Assembly: GCA_963556495.2 (NCBI GenBank)
Contig: OY747713.1
Span: 46,612,913-46,676,912, forward strand
Source: Valencia hispanica
Lineage: Eukaryota; Chordata; Actinopteri; Cyprinodontiformes; Valenciidae
Direction: 5' to 3'
Length of the DNA: 64,000 nt
Position 1 is the first letter of the stretch. Every line of letters begins with the position of its first letter. Of this stretch, positions 45,241 to 58,998 are shown in pieces. The translations under genes and the position numbers were made by a program. Under the pieces are notes generated by a model. That model searched no databases and had not been told where the DNA came from. It saw only the letters and a list, made by a program, of their open reading frames with translations.

Positions 45241-45735
45241 CTGCTTGCATACTGGCTTGTCTTCACTCCTAATTGCAGGATATTACAATTGTACAAAAGA
45301 ACTGAGTGTCAGAACTTGTATCTAAGTCAAGTCTTGACATTTTGTTTTTGTGAGGTAAGTAGTGGCAATAATGTGTTGGTTTGCCAACTTTCTACTGCCA
45401 TGAGAAACGGAAGAAAACTCAAGAAAGAAAAAATTAGATTTTTCACTGGGATTTTAATAGTAAAATTTTACAATGTAGATCTGCACGTTCTTAAATACAA
45501 TACAATTTTCAAAACAACAGCTTTATATACAAAGTTGTGCCCAAGTTTAGGCATGAATTATTCTATATAAATGCCGTTAAGAAAAATATGTTCACCTAAA
45601 TGCAGAATTGCTATATATATGGGAATAGGAAAATCAGACTGTAAATTAATGTATTTATTTTTCACTGGCAATGGCAATAAAGTGATTCTGATTTAATTTA
45701 CTTTTAGCTGTATCAAGGCATCTTTACCTTCCAGC
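45241..45735. other. No gene seen
   Basis: The short frame at 45289-45570 lacks any recognisable motif. Confidence 0.5.
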
Positions 45736-45737
45736 AT

Positions 45738-46020
45738 GTCAATGCCAAGGAGGTTTTGTTTTCGCCAGGGTTTGTTTGTCTGTTAGTTAAGTAACTCAAA
45801 AATATATCGGTGGATTTTGATTACATTTTCTGGAAATGTCTGCAATGGGACCAGGAACATGCGATAAGAATTTGGGGGTGATCCAAAAATTGACATTACT
45901 GAAAACGTGATTTTCATGAATAACTACTGAACTAATAATGATATCACTGTGAATCCACACTGAGGGGGTACTGAGCTGCCTTGGAGGAGGACTGCACTCT
46001 CTGAGTGCTTTCCTAGTTTA
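45738..46020 (+). repeat. Interspersed repeat of unknown class
   Basis: CCAAGGAGGTTTTGTTTTCGCC, TGGATTTTGATTACATTTTCTGG, GGGGGTGATCC and CTTGGAGGAGGACTGCACTCTCTGAG make up a segment I recognise as widespread in animal genomes. I cannot assign its class with confidence. Confidence 0.5.
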
Positions 46021-47035
46021 CTAATTCCTAAGAATTGGGACTCAGTAAGTGTAGGAACAGGTGATAGAAGAATTAAAGTGCTTACTAGGCAGCAGATGCC
46101 TCAGCTGAAAAACTCTGAAGATGCTGCGAATGCAACATCTGCCCATAAACTTTTTCAGCGGACTTGCTGGAGTGGCTTTTTGACTCAGGCACAAACCACT
46201 TCTTATCCAGCATCATCTGATTGTAGTCCGCTGAAAATAGCATTGCAGGCTGTCACGATTGCTTATAACAGCCACATTCCACGTAAAGCTGCATGCCTTT
46301 AGACGCCTTACTTTATTATTGTCACATTGCATGTACCATTGGGGAATGCTTAGCACTGCAGAGTTAAAGTTTACCAAAGTGACAAACGTTTGTCAAGTTT
46401 ATTAGCTCCATCTCAGCAAGAAGAGTACAGGTGGAAGTTCTCCTTTAACAGACATAAAGTCACAATCAAACCGGTTGAAATGTTGATTTATATTAGAAAT
46501 AATGGCTGAAAAACACAATGCTGCTGTAGTAATGATACACTTAAGCTTTAAACATAATACACAACAGAAAGGAGCAGAAAAATCAGGGTTTGGTTTTGCT
46601 TTATTTCCAAAAGTAATTAAAGCAACTGAAGTTTTCTCCCCATGAGCAATGCTAATGTGTTGTATTTTACAGAGTAAGACTCCTTGTATTTAGATGAATA
46701 CCTTCATGATGTTTTTACTCAATTCTTTTGTTCTTTTACTGCTCAAAGCTGATAAGTCCGAAATTATAGTCTAAACCTGCTCTTCAAAGTTTGATCTTTT
46801 TCGTATGTCCAACTGGTTTAGGAATGGTTTCATACCTGACAGACAAAATAACCTAAAGTTGTTGTCACCTTTCCAAAATAACCCCCAATAAACAAATTTA
46901 TTCATAGATAGGCATTTAGTAGACAGGGTGTCTGCCTCATGGACTAAAATTGGGCGCTGTTATTAGAGGAGCCTAATAACTAAAAGATCTGCCTCCCTTT
47001 CTACCTTATAACCTTTAGTTTGTGATTGTGAATTT
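46021..47035. other. No gene seen
   Basis: Only short frames without motifs (for example 46078-46302). Confidence 0.5.
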
Positions 47036-47039
47036 GCTG

Positions 47040-47205
47040 GGGACATTTAAAAAATGTTTCTGGTCTCCTTCCACAAGCTTTCTACAATAGTCTGATGGAA
47101 TCCTGGCCCACTCCTCTTGATAGAACTGGTGGAACTGGATCAGGTTTCTAGGCCTTCTTCCTCGCACTTGCCTTTTCAGTGCCGCCCACAATTTTTTTTT
47201 GCTTT
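47040..47205 (-). pseudogene. Tc1-like transposase relic
   Basis: GAATCCTGGCCCACTCCTC, GAACTGGTGGAACTGGATCAGG and TAGGCCTTCTTCCTCGCAC follow the antisense of another Tc1 family's transposase. No inverted repeats were identified. Confidence 0.6.
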
Positions 47206-47307
47206 AATACTGTATGTCCACTTAGACTGGGCCATATGACCTCAAATCTATGTTGGGATATAATCTGAATCATGTGACATAACAATATTTACTGCGATAT
47301 ATTTTCC

Positions 47308-49030
<1,723 letters not shown>

Positions 49031-49125
<95 letters not shown>
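49031..49125. repeat. (TA)n microsatellite, right of Tc1
   Basis: Continuation of the TA tract interrupted by the Tc1 element. Confidence 0.97.
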
Positions 49126-49128
<3 letters not shown>

Positions 49129-49740
49129 AAAATATTTATTAAAACAGCTTCACCTACCAGATATATTGCAGCAGACCATCAACTTAAAAAACGAATTGAA
49201 TTCCATTTAAAAGAACATTTATTGTGCAAATTGTGTTAAAAAACTTATATATATATTTCAAGCAATTTTGAAGCTGTGTTACAAATCTTTTTTCAAACAA
49301 TGCAACAACAATAACAATGCAATGCAAAATATTACCATAACATAAATAAGGATGAAGATATTTTACATAAAATACAAACTAAATGTTGTAAAACCCCAAA
49401 TATTCTAAATTGCTGAAGTGGAAAATGTAAAAAGTGAATTAGCATTTCTTTCTGCTTTCATCTTTACTTATTTATACATTTAATATTGCACAAAATAGAA
49501 GATGGACATATTGGAACTAAAAACAAGTTCAACAGGTTTCTTTTCCGTTAAATAGAAAATAAAATATTTTAAACTTACAATATCTAGTGTAAATACCAAC
49601 TCTGAACATCAGTATTTATCCTCCTTGTCTAGGTGGGACAGAGTAGGCTAGCTTGATGACATCATCAACATGTGCAATCGTGGAAGGCCGGTATAGTTAA
49701 AATCTCTACCATTAGGCAAACTTATATATATCACCCACTA
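49126..49740. other. AT-rich, no gene
   Basis: No motif recognised. Confidence 0.55.
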
Positions 49741-49744
49741 CTAA

Positions 49745-50010
49745 TGTTCACATCATTTAGTTTTCTGATGATGCCATCTATTCTGTGAAGTGCAGCAGTC
49801 GTTCTGCTGCAAAACAGACCCACAGCATGATGCTGCCACACCCACGCTTCATAGTTGGGATGGTGTGCTGAGGCTTCAAAGCTTATCCCTTTTTCCTCTG
49901 AATATACTGTTTATCATTATGCCCGAAAAGTTCTACTTTTGTTCCGTCAGATCACAGGACATGTCTCCAGAAATAAAGAATCCACAATTCATTTCCAGAT
50001 GTGTTTGTTG
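49745..50010 (-). pseudogene. Tc1-like transposase relic (another family)
   Basis: Minus strand reads DGTKVELFGHNDKQYIQRKK and then, after frame changes, a YEAWVWQHHAVGLFC stretch corresponding to the usual KHGGGSIMLWGCF. Flanking ends were not found, and 50011-50535 shows nothing further. Confidence 0.75.
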
Positions 50011-50535
50011 TTTCTCTTGATTTTCCCATCATCAAAGAAAGAGGTTCTATGTTTCAGGTGTGCCTTAATATGCATCCACAGGTGTGCCACCAATTAACTC
50101 AGATGGAGTCAATGAACCTATTAGCTTCTTAAGATCAGAGTGGAATCATCTGGAGTTTTCATATTGTTTAAAGACACATTAAACTTCTATAAGTATTTTT
50201 CTGTAATTTTTCTCGCCGTAGAGGATTTAAAAAAATTGGATCTGCAGATATAAACATCAAGTACCATGATGATCCTAAGTTAGGTGCCAGTTCTAAACTA
50301 CTCTCAGAAGTGATTGTGTGTGAATGGTTGTTTCTATCATTTTTTACTCCCTGTTGTCTCTGATGACATAGGCAGTGTGTATCCGCATCTTGTCCATAGA
50401 CTGCGGGTCAACAGAAAACCAGCTAGGCCCTGTGACTCTGAACAGGACTGAGTTGGCACAGAACGTGGATGCATGATTGAAAATTCTTAGCTTATATCTT
50501 GATGGTGTATCTTCTAATCAAGGAGATGAAGGGCC

Positions 50536-50600
50536 TGGCCTGATTTATCAAAGGTTTGCGGTTGTTAAACGTGAGCAAACCTCACAGCGGGTGCAGAAAA
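50536..50600. mobile_element. Possible Harbinger left end, host of the LINE nest
   Basis: GGCCTGATTTATCAAAGGTTTGCG followed by GTGAGCAAACCTCACAGCG looks like one end of a fish Harbinger-type element. The right-hand remainder may start at 59213. The link is inferred. Confidence 0.35.
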
Positions 50601-50956
50601 CATGCAGCAGGCTCAGGGAGGACTGTGCCTGTTAAACTCTCAGCTTTCTTGCTTCCTGCTTCGCTGCAATCGGCTGCTTGGCTCTCCCTTCTGCTTGCGT
50701 TTTTCTGCATTTTTCTGCTTATTTTTATTTTTTTTCCCCTTATGATCCGACCTGCAGGACTTTTGAAGACATATACATTTATGGGAAAAACCTTTTTTAG
50801 TAGTAACGGCAATATTTCATAGATCTTTTATCTTCAGCGCTCTGTGTGCGTGGCCTACACACAGCTGAAGCCTGATCTACAGCATCTAAGTACTTAGCAT
50901 TCAGCTGAAGCTAGATATAGCTTGTAAGGGTGCTAACGCTAAGCTACAGCAACAAT

Positions 50957-52453
50957 ATGCCTTCCGTCTTCACAATGGACTACCAGGACCTTCTACAAAA
51001 GATAACAGCACTGGAGAGGAAAGTTCAACGGATAGAAGTTAATGTGCAGGTAAATGGATTGTGTGGAAATGAAACAACCTTACCACTGTGTCATAACAGT
51101 GGAAATGAGCAAGCTAACACACGGCTATGAGGCAGAGATAACACGACCAAGGAAGAGTGAGCCTCACCGAATGATAATCCTCCCTGGAACTGTCTTGGTG
51201 CTAAGCGAAAAACTAAATCATGTCTCTGGGAGAGAGGAGGACGTAGTGAAGGCTGGACACAGCGAGCGGAAATCTGTGATGAGACCGACTGGCCGGCACT
51301 CCCTGCAAGAGAGAGGGCTTCTTCTACTCCCGTACATGAGGACACGGGACAGAACAGCTGCAAATGGGAAAGTTAGCCACAGACTTTCAAAACAACCGAA
51401 TGTGAAGCTGCATAACAGATTTGCTCCGCTGTTGGAGAACCCTGGATCTTTATCTGACGACCATCCACCCCAAGGCAGCGAGATCAGGACTGATAACCTG
51501 ACAGAGAGTGAGAGCCCACAGAAAAAGCAAAAGACTGGGCCTGAAACTCTGATTGTAGGTGATTCCTCTGTAAAGGACGTTCAGTGGATGTGTGGAAAGA
51601 ACACCAAAGTCCTCTGCTTTCCAAAGGATATGGTCAGTGACATGCAGAAGAGGATTCTGAAAACTGTGACTAAATATCCAACAGTGAAAAACATCGTTCT
51701 CCACACAGGGTCGAATGATGTGTCCAATCAACAATCGGAGGTTCTGAAACGGGACTTCACTGGATTACGTGAGCTCGTTGGAATGCAACAGTATTCATCA
51801 GTGGACCTTTACCACCCATCAGAGGAGGAGAAGAAAGATTTAGCCGTCTTTTGGCATTAAATAAGTGGATATTATCTGCATGTGCTGACAAAAAACTGCA
51901 ATTTATTAGCAACTTTCAGATTTTTTGGGAGCGCAGACATCTTTTTAAGGCAACTGGATTTAGTTTGAATAGGTCAGGTGTAAGACTATTTACCTACAAT
52001 ATTTTCTACTTCCTGCGTCATCCCTCTGTGCTTGGAGCCAAAAAGGAGATACACAAAGACTTATCTCAAAAGGAAGACCAAACAAAGCTGAGTGCAGAGG
52101 AGGAGGAACTTCTTCTGCCCTCACCCATGGGAAGCTTTGAACAGAAGCAGGAAGAAGGATCTTTTTTTGCCCAAAAATCCCTCAACAGCCCTAAAGAACA
52201 GGACAGCGGACTTCCATCGCCCCTGCAAACCCCTGAAAGCCCATCGTCTTCCCTACTGCCCCACTCCCTTCATCTGAAATTCACTGAGCAGATGATGGAG
52301 CGGGTCAACATTGGGCTCAAATCTACCCCCCAGACCAATCTGTTTTCTTTACCCATAAACCCCACACCAGGACGATCAAAGGTAGGGCAACAAGCCCGGC
52401 CCCCTCTTACCCCACCACGTAAGCATGTACAATCTCCACAGTCTGATGTATGA
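50957..52453 (+). pseudogene. L2 ORF1 with esterase-like domain, frameshifted
   Basis: From the ATG at 50957 the coiled-coil start DYQDLLQKITALERKVQRIE resembles the ORF1 at 44916. After about 45 codons the frame shifts. The esterase-like domain retains TLIVGDSSVKDV (Ser block) and VLHTGSNDVSNQQ (GxND block). A third frame covers the C-terminal part (LNKWILSACADKKLQFISNF) and ends at TGA 52451-52453. At least two frameshifts inactivate it. Confidence 0.85.
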
Positions 52454-53964
52454 TGTGTTCAGGGTCCAGGCTGCGTGGCTATCAGCAGTCAGAACTTTTC
52501 CCAGGACAAGCTGGGACCCTGTTCATTAGAAGGTTCGATCATTTCTGTACTTATAAGTAACAGAAGGAATGTAGTTATGTCAAAACACAGAGCACTGCAT
52601 TCTAAAAGGTTTTTAAGTAAAGTAAACATACGCTGTACACAGCCCGCCCCAAAACACAAGGGGCACAATAATACTCTTAATCCTGTTAAGATGGCCTTAA
52701 TAAATGTTGGGTTTATAGTAGGGAAGACATTTTTAATCAATGATCTTATCACTGAGCACAGCCTTGATTTTATGTTTTTAACTGAAACTTGGTTAGATCA
52801 GAATAGCAGTGTTTCTCTTATCGAATCAACCCCTCCCAACTTTAGTTTTGTCAACCAGGCCAGACAGAACAGAAGAGGTGGAGGAGTTGCTGTTTTATTT
52901 AATGAATCATTCCTAGGTAAGCAGTTATCTCTTGGAAGTTTTCCTTTTTTGAATATGTTGCTGTACAGCTGAAGGCCTCATCTAAAGCCATGTTTCTTAA
53001 CATTTATCGGCCTCCAAATTACTGTACTGACTTTAATGATGACTTTAGTGAACTGCTGTCTATAATCTGTGTTGATTTTGACTGTATAATTATTGTTGGT
53101 GATTTTAACATCCATGTTGACAATCCCCAGAACAAAGGGTCTAAAGACCTGATAATAACACTCTGGACAACTTTGGCCTGACTCAGCATATAACAGAGCC
53201 CACACATAATAAGGGTCATGTTTTGGACTTACTGATCTCGAAGAGTCTGGGCATTTCCAAGATTAATGTGTGTGATGTGGGCTTGTCTGACCATTGTTGT
53301 GTTTTCTTTGAGAGTATAATTTCGGTTCACATAAATGTTTTAATGGAGGTTATCACAAAACGATGTATAACTGAAAACACTAGTGAGATCTTTAACCAGG
53401 TCTTCTCTCTAACACCTGCCCTGTCAGGGGGTTCAGTCAATGAACTTGTCAACAGCTTTAATGCTAAAATATTAAATGTTATGGATACTATTGCTCCCAC
53501 CAAGGTGAAGGTTATCTCTGGAAGGAAAAAGTCTCCATGGAGAAATTCCACACTAGTGAGAAATGAAAAAAGGGAGTGTCGGAAAGCCGAGCGCAGATGG
53601 AGAAAAACAAAACTTCAGGTTCATTATGACATCTATAAAGATGTCACTCTTATAACTTACAATTGAGGAATGCAAGGAAGTCATATTTTTCTGACATAAT
53701 CACCAGAAATAGTCCTAGTGCTCGCGCATTATTTGCTGTAGTCGACAGGCTAACAAACTCTCCTGTGTCAGTAGCACCTGAACTCTATTCCACCAAGGCC
53801 TGCAATGACTTTGCCAAATTCTTCACAGACAAAATCCAAAATATTAGACAAGCAGTTGGTTCATTAATGGCAAGTTCAGGTTATGTACAGTGTCCACGGA
53901 AAATCCGTTTAAACACCATGAAACAGTTTTATCTCATAAACAGCAAAGATCTGGAGGACATCTT
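52454..53964 (+). pseudogene. L2 ORF2 endonuclease part
   Basis: The codons following the ORF1 TGA continue in the same frame into endonuclease: MALINVGFIVGKTFLINDLI, FLTETWLDQNSS, then after frameshifts IIIVGDFNIHVDNP and LSDHCCVFFES. The linker APTKVKVISGRKKSPW leads to the beginning of the RT region, which is cut by the nested L2 at 53965. Confidence 0.85.
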
Positions 53965-56238
53965 CTGTCTGACCACTTCTTAATAACTTTTGAATTTACT
54001 TTAACTGACCATCTTAAATCTGAAAGAAAATTTCATTATAGTAGAGCTTTATCAGACAATGCTGTAACAATTTTTAAAGAATCTGTTCCATTCTTACTTT
54101 CCTTAGTGTCTCAGGGTAACACAGTGGATGGCAGCAATTCTATCTCTAACCCTTCAGAAATTGATGATCTGGTTCACAGCGTTACGTCCTCATTGCGTTT
54201 GGCATTAGATAGTGTAGCCCCCTTAAAAAAGAAAGTGGCTAGCCATAGGAGGCTGACTCCTTGGTTCAACGCAGAGTTGCATACTTTAAAGCAGAATACT
54301 AGGAAGTTGGAGAGAAAATGGCGCTCTACACACCTAGAGGATTCCTATTTAACCTGGAATAACAGTCTGGTGCTGTATAAAAAGACCCTTCGACAAGCTA
54401 GAACAGCATATTTTTCATCATTAATAGAGGCGAATAAAAACAATCCTAGGTTTCTTTTTAGTACAGTTGCCAAACTTACACAGAGTCATAGCTCTGTTGA
54501 ACCAACTATTCCCCCAGCTCTTAGCAGTTATGATTTTATGGGATTCTTCGTAAATAAAATTATTTCTATTAAAAATAAAATCATTGGCATCCTCCGAAAC
54601 ATGATTACTTCTTCCTCAGTAAATGAGGCAGTATCGGAAAGAACTGTAGATCCTCAGTTGTGCTTAGGCTGTTTTGATTCAGTCGAGCTTTCGGAATTAT
54701 CAAAAATATTAGCCACATCTAAACCTTCAACTTGTATGTTGGACCCAATTCCAACCAAATTATTTAAAGAAGTGTTCCATTTGGTTCCTGGCCCCATTTT
54801 GGATATGATGAATCTATCCTTAGTAAACGGATACGTACCACAGGAATTTAAAATAGCTGTAATTAAACCTTTACTCAAGAAACCTTCCCTTGATCAAGAT
54901 GACTTAGTGAATTACAGACCTATATCTAACCTTCCTTTCTTATCCAAAGTCCTTGAGAAAATTGTTGCTAATCAAGTCTGTGAGCATTTAAACAATAACG
55001 AGGTGTTTGAAGAGTTTCAGTCAGGTTTTAGAGCTCATCATAGCACTGAAACAGCACTGGTGAAGGTTACTAATGATATTCTCATGGCCTCAGATAATGG
55101 ACTTGTGTCTGTTCTGGTTTTGTTAGATCTCAGTGCTGCTTTTGACACAGTCGATCATAATATTCTCTTAGAAAGGCTTGAACATGTTGCAGGGATCAAA
55201 GGAACAGCACTAGGCTGGTTTAAATCATATTTGTCTGATAGATTCCAGTTTGATCATCTAAATGATAAATCTTCTTCACTCTCAAGAGTTACTTGTGGAG
55301 TTCCACAGGGTTCTGTGCTTGGACCAATTCTGTTCACCATATATATGCTCCCAATTGGTAGAATCATTAGACAGCATGGGATAAATTTCCACAGCTATGC
55401 AGATGATACACAACTATATTTATCCATAAATCCTGATGAACCCAGTCAGTTAGGTAGATTACAGGCATGTCTGGAAGACATAAAAACATGGATGACCCTA
55501 AACGTTTTGCTTTTAAATTCTGACAAAACAGAAGTTGCTGTCTTTGGACCAGAAGTTCTTAAACAGAAACTGATTAGTCAATCACTTCATCTGGATGGCA
55601 TTAAATTGTCCCCCAGTAATAACGTAAAGAACCTCGGCGTTATTTTTGACCGAGACTTGACATTTAAATCCCATATTAAACAGGTTTCTAGGATTTCTTT
55701 CTTTCACCTCCGGAATATTGCTAAAATTAGAAACATCCTGTCCAGGAGTGATGCTGAGAAACTAGTCCATGCATTTGTTACCTCAAGGCTGGACTACTGT
55801 AATTCTTTACTATCAGGTATTCCACAAAATGGCATTAAAAGCCTTCAGTTGATCCAAAATGCAGCAGCAAGAGTTTTGATGAATATTAAAAAGAGAGATC
55901 ACATTTCTCCTGTTTTAGCTTCCCTTCATTGGCTCCCTGTTAAATCCAGAATAGAATTTAAGATCCTTCTTCTTACATACAAAGCCCTTAATAATCAAGC
56001 TCCATCATACTTCAGAGATCTAATTGTTCCTTATGTTCCTAACAGGGCCCTTCGCTCTCAGACTGCAGGTTTACTTGTAATTCCTAGGATTTCTAAAAGT
56101 AGAATTGGAGGCAGATCTTTTAGTTATCAGGCTCCTCTCCTGTGGAACCAGCTCCCAGCTTTAGTCCGTGAGGCAGACACTCTGTTTACTTTTAAGGCCA
56201 GGCTTAAAACTTTCCTTTTTGATAAAGCTTATAGTTAG
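53965..56238 (+). CDS. L2 ORF2 (endonuclease tail plus complete RT), open frame
   Basis: Uninterrupted for about 757 codons inside this element; the frame happens to stay open a little upstream into the outer LINE. RT blocks: [20 protein letters not shown] and [16 protein letters not shown] (fingers), [18 protein letters not shown], motif [19 protein letters not shown], motif B CGVPQGSVLGPILF, motif [10 protein letters not shown] with both Asp, and the thumb FGPEVLKQKL onward to KARLKTFLFDKAYS. No endonuclease catalytic half, so it is a dead-on-arrival insertion with an intact RT frame. Confidence 0.9.
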   Translation: MSDHFLITFEFTLTDHLKSERKFHYSRALSDNAVTIFKESVPFLLSLVSQGNTVDGSNSISNPSEIDDLVHSVTSSLRLALDSVAPLKKKVASHRRLTPWFNAELHTLKQNTRKLERKWRSTHLEDSYLTWNNSLVLYKKTLRQARTAYFSSLIEANKNNPRFLFSTVAKLTQSHSSVEPTIPPALSSYDFMGFFVNKIISIKNKIIGILRNMITSSSVNEAVSERTVDPQLCLGCFDSVELSELSKILATSKPSTCMLDPIPTKLFKEVFHLVPGPILDMMNLSLVNGYVPQEFKIAVIKPLLKKPSLDQDDLVNYRPISNLPFLSKVLEKIVANQVCEHLNNNEVFEEFQSGFRAHHSTETALVKVTNDILMASDNGLVSVLVLLDLSAAFDTVDHNILLERLEHVAGIKGTALGWFKSYLSDRFQFDHLNDKSSSLSRVTCGVPQGSVLGPILFTIYMLPIGRIIRQHGINFHSYADDTQLYLSINPDEPSQLGRLQACLEDIKTWMTLNVLLLNSDKTEVAVFGPEVLKQKLISQSLHLDGIKLSPSNNVKNLGVIFDRDLTFKSHIKQVSRISFFHLRNIAKIRNILSRSDAEKLVHAFVTSRLDYCNSLLSGIPQNGIKSLQLIQNAAARVLMNIKKRDHISPVLASLHWLPVKSRIEFKILLLTYKALNNQAPSYFRDLIVPYVPNRALRSQTAGLLVIPRISKSRIGGRSFSYQAPLLWNQLPALVREADTLFTFKARLKTFLFDKAYS

Positions 56239-57486
56239 AGCGGCTAAGGTCATCCTGAGCTATCTCTGTAGTTATGCTGCTATAGGCTTAGACTGCTGGA
56301 GGACAGACTTACCAATTTTCTTCACTCTGCTACTTCCTTTTCTCCTACTACTCTCCAGTTGTATTCCGGAATTGCGCCGCTCAAGGTGGCAGCATGTTGG
56401 AGTAGCTCTGTTACTTTGGTTCATATTTTTTTCTTTTTTGAAACTTTGGTTCTTCCATTTTTGGTGGAAACATTGTTTTTGTGGACGGCTGTTCTCTCTG
56501 GTTTTGAATGCTGTGCAGCTGGAAGGATTTTTGCTGATACTTTTTATTTTTGGACATTTGTTATGATGCATAACCATGGCAACAAGGTGGTTTACAACTG
56601 GCAGCAGCTGATTAACATCACAAAAGCTCAAATAAGACCTCAACTACAGCCACAAAACCCTGATGAGTTGAAAAGAAGACGCCATAGATCCAGAGCATCC
56701 TCTACATCAGACTGTCATACAACTACAGAGCGTCTTCAGTCAGAGGCTTCTTCAGATCTGCAGAGCGCTACAGGAGATCATCCCTACCCACAGCCATCAG
56801 CATCTACAACAAATCCTTGAAGGAACTTGCATAATGAGTTACAACAACATTTAATTTCCCTTTGGGATTAATAAAGTAATTTTGAATCTAATTGTATTAC
56901 AGTACATTCTGTTATTTTGACTGTTAACTTTGTTTTCTCTCAGTGTTTTTCTCTCCATAGAAGATATACCTGGTCTGGTATCCTGCTTGGCTGCAATGCC
57001 CTGTTGGACAGGGGGCATCGACTGGGATGATCCCCCCACTAACTGAACATCCACTGTGTCCTGTTATTAACTTTTTACTTTCTGTAACATAGAAAGTTCT
57101 CTTATATCAGATCTTCTGTTCCTTCTGTGTTTCTGCTCTGTCTTCTCAAACCCCCAGACGGTCGTGGCAGATGGCCGCTCCTACTGAGCCTGGTTCTGTT
57201 GGAGGTTTCTTCCTGTTAAAGGGGAGTTTTTCCTCTCCACCGTCGCTACATGCTTGCTCAGTATGAGGGATTGCTGAAGGATTGCTGTGGTTGGAAAGTC
57301 TGCATCAACGGGGCCCAACCTCACGCCAATGACTGACGCAATCTGCTGGGATTCCTTAAATAGGAAACTTTTTTACTGATTGGAATGTTTGTATAAATGT
57401 ATTGAAATGACTTCTTGTTAAGTGCCTTGAGATGACATCTGTTGTGAATTGGCGCTATATAAATAAACTGAATTGAATTGAATTGA
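56239..57486 (+). mobile_element. 3' UTR of the nested L2
   Basis: Shares TGTTGGAGGTTTCTTCCTG, ATGCTTGCTCAGTATGAGGG and the terminal GGCGCTATATAAATAAACTG-GAATT tail with other L2 ends here. The 56366-56891 insertion sits near its start. Confidence 0.85.
56366..56891 (+). mobile_element. Internally deleted Rex1-like LINE (SINE-like, 526 bp)
   Basis: Flanked by TTGTATT (56359-56365 and 56892-56898). The 5' half resembles a LINE 5' end (GCTCAAGGTGGCAGCATG) and the start of its ORF (YNWQQLINITKAQIRP, NPDELKRRRHRSRA). The 3' half is the LINE 3' end (AGAGGCTTCTTCAGATCTGCAGAG to TTTCCCTTTGGGATTAATAAAG). All of the endonuclease and RT are missing. Similar 3' halves occur at 12800-13190 and 39293-39475. 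Confidence 0.8.
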
Positions 57487-57491
57487 ATCTT

Positions 57492-58998
57492 ACTTCAACT
57501 GAACTCCTCCTCTTGCTGCTTAGACATCCTGCCCAGAGGCTTTTTCAAAAAGGTCTCAAAGATCTGTTACAGATTGTGAACTCATCTTTAATGTGGGGTG
57601 TTTTCCCAGAGCCCCTGAAAACAGCTGTAATTAAACCCCTGCTGAAAAGAGACAATCTGGACAAGACACAATTGAACAACTACAGGCCCATCTCCAATCT
57701 TCCATTTATAAGTAAGATCATTGAAAAGGCTGTTTTTCATCAGCTAAATGACTTCTTAAGACAAAGCAACTGCTATGACGTCTTCCAGTCAGGTTTTAGA
57801 CAGCACCACAGCACTGAGACTGCTCTGACCAAAGTCATCAATGACGTCCTTTGAAAAATGTGGAAAAATTGGGGAAAAATGTCAGTGTTAGTTTTACTGG
57901 ATCTCAGTGCTGCATTTGATACTGTTGACCACATTATTTTACTCAAACGACTGGAGAACTGGGTGGGTCTCTCTGTCACTGTACTAAACTGGTTCAAAAC
58001 GTACTTAGAGAACAGGAAGTACTTTGTGTCAATAGGTAACTTTACATCTGAACAGATGGGAATTACATGTGGGGTTCCCCAGGGTTTCATCCTGGGACCT
58101 CTTCTGTTTAACATCTATATGCTCCCACTGGCACAGGTAATAAATAACAACAATAAGTTACCATAGCTACGCAGATTTCACACAGATATATATTTGAATG
58201 TCACCAGAAGACCAAGGGCCTGTACAGGCTCTTGGCAAATGCATTGAGGAAATTAATGACTGGATGTGCCACAATTTTTTGCAGTTGAACAAAAACAAAA
58301 TGGAGGTAATTGTCTTTGGAGCTAAAGAGAAAAGATTGAAGGTCACCACAGGGCTTCAGTCTGTACACCTAAAAACCACCAACCACGTCAGAAATCTGGG
58401 TATAGGGATGGACTCAAACCTAAACTTTGAAAAACACATTAAGGCAATCACAATATCAGCCTACTATCACCTTAAGAATATCTCAAGGATTAAAGATCTG
58501 ATGTCTCAGCAGGACCTGGAAAAACTAGTCCATGCATTCATCTTAAGTCGGCTTGATTATTGTAACAGCGTCTTTACAGGTCTACCTAAAAAATCAATTA
58601 GGAAACTGCAGCTCATCCAGAACTCTGCTGCTCGAGTTCTCACTAAGACCAAAAAAGTGGACAACATCAGTCCAGCTCTGAGGTCTTTACACTGGCTGCC
58701 TGTCTGTCAGAGGATAGACTTCAAAGTTCTGCTGCTGGTCTATAAAGCTCTGAATGGTTTAGGACCAAAATACATCAGTGATCTCCTGACCCAGTATGAA
58801 CCTACTCGACCCCTCAGGTCATCTGGATCCGGTCTTTTATCAGTTCCCAGAGTCAGAACCAGACATGGAGAAGCTGCATTCAGCTTCTATGCTCCACATG
58901 TCTGGAACAAACTCCCAGAAAGCCTCAGATCAGCTGAAACACTCAATTTATTTAAATCCAGGTTAAAGACCCACCTGTTCTCAGCTGCTTTTGATTAG
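57492..58998 (+). pseudogene. L2 RT part of the outer LINE, catalytic Asp lost
   Basis: Continues the outer LINE: IKPLLKRDNLDKTQLNNYRP, FQSGFRQHHSTETALTKVIN, motif [19 protein letters not shown], motif B CGVPQGFILGPLLF. Motif C reads YADF near 58165-58180 instead of YADD, removing one catalytic Asp, and frameshifts occur near 57855 and 58165. From 58198 the thumb and C-terminus are open (266 residues), ending in RLKTHLFSAAFD. Confidence 0.88.

Larger units (their letters stand above)
53965..57486 (+). mobile_element. 5'-truncated L2 LINE (second family) nested in the first
   Basis: Starts within the endonuclease C-terminus (LSDHFLITFEF) and ends with a GAATT-repeat tail. The 5-bp ATCTT occurs at both borders (53960-53964, 57487-57491). 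Reading across the gap restores alignment of the outer LINE with the copy at 40437-45126. Its 3' UTR is itself interrupted by a 526-bp LINE derivative at 56366-56891. Confidence 0.9.

Noticed and set aside
50556..50822. 88-residue hydrophobic frame as a membrane protein
   Set aside because: Lies in the T-rich 5' UTR of an L2; hydrophobicity follows from base composition.
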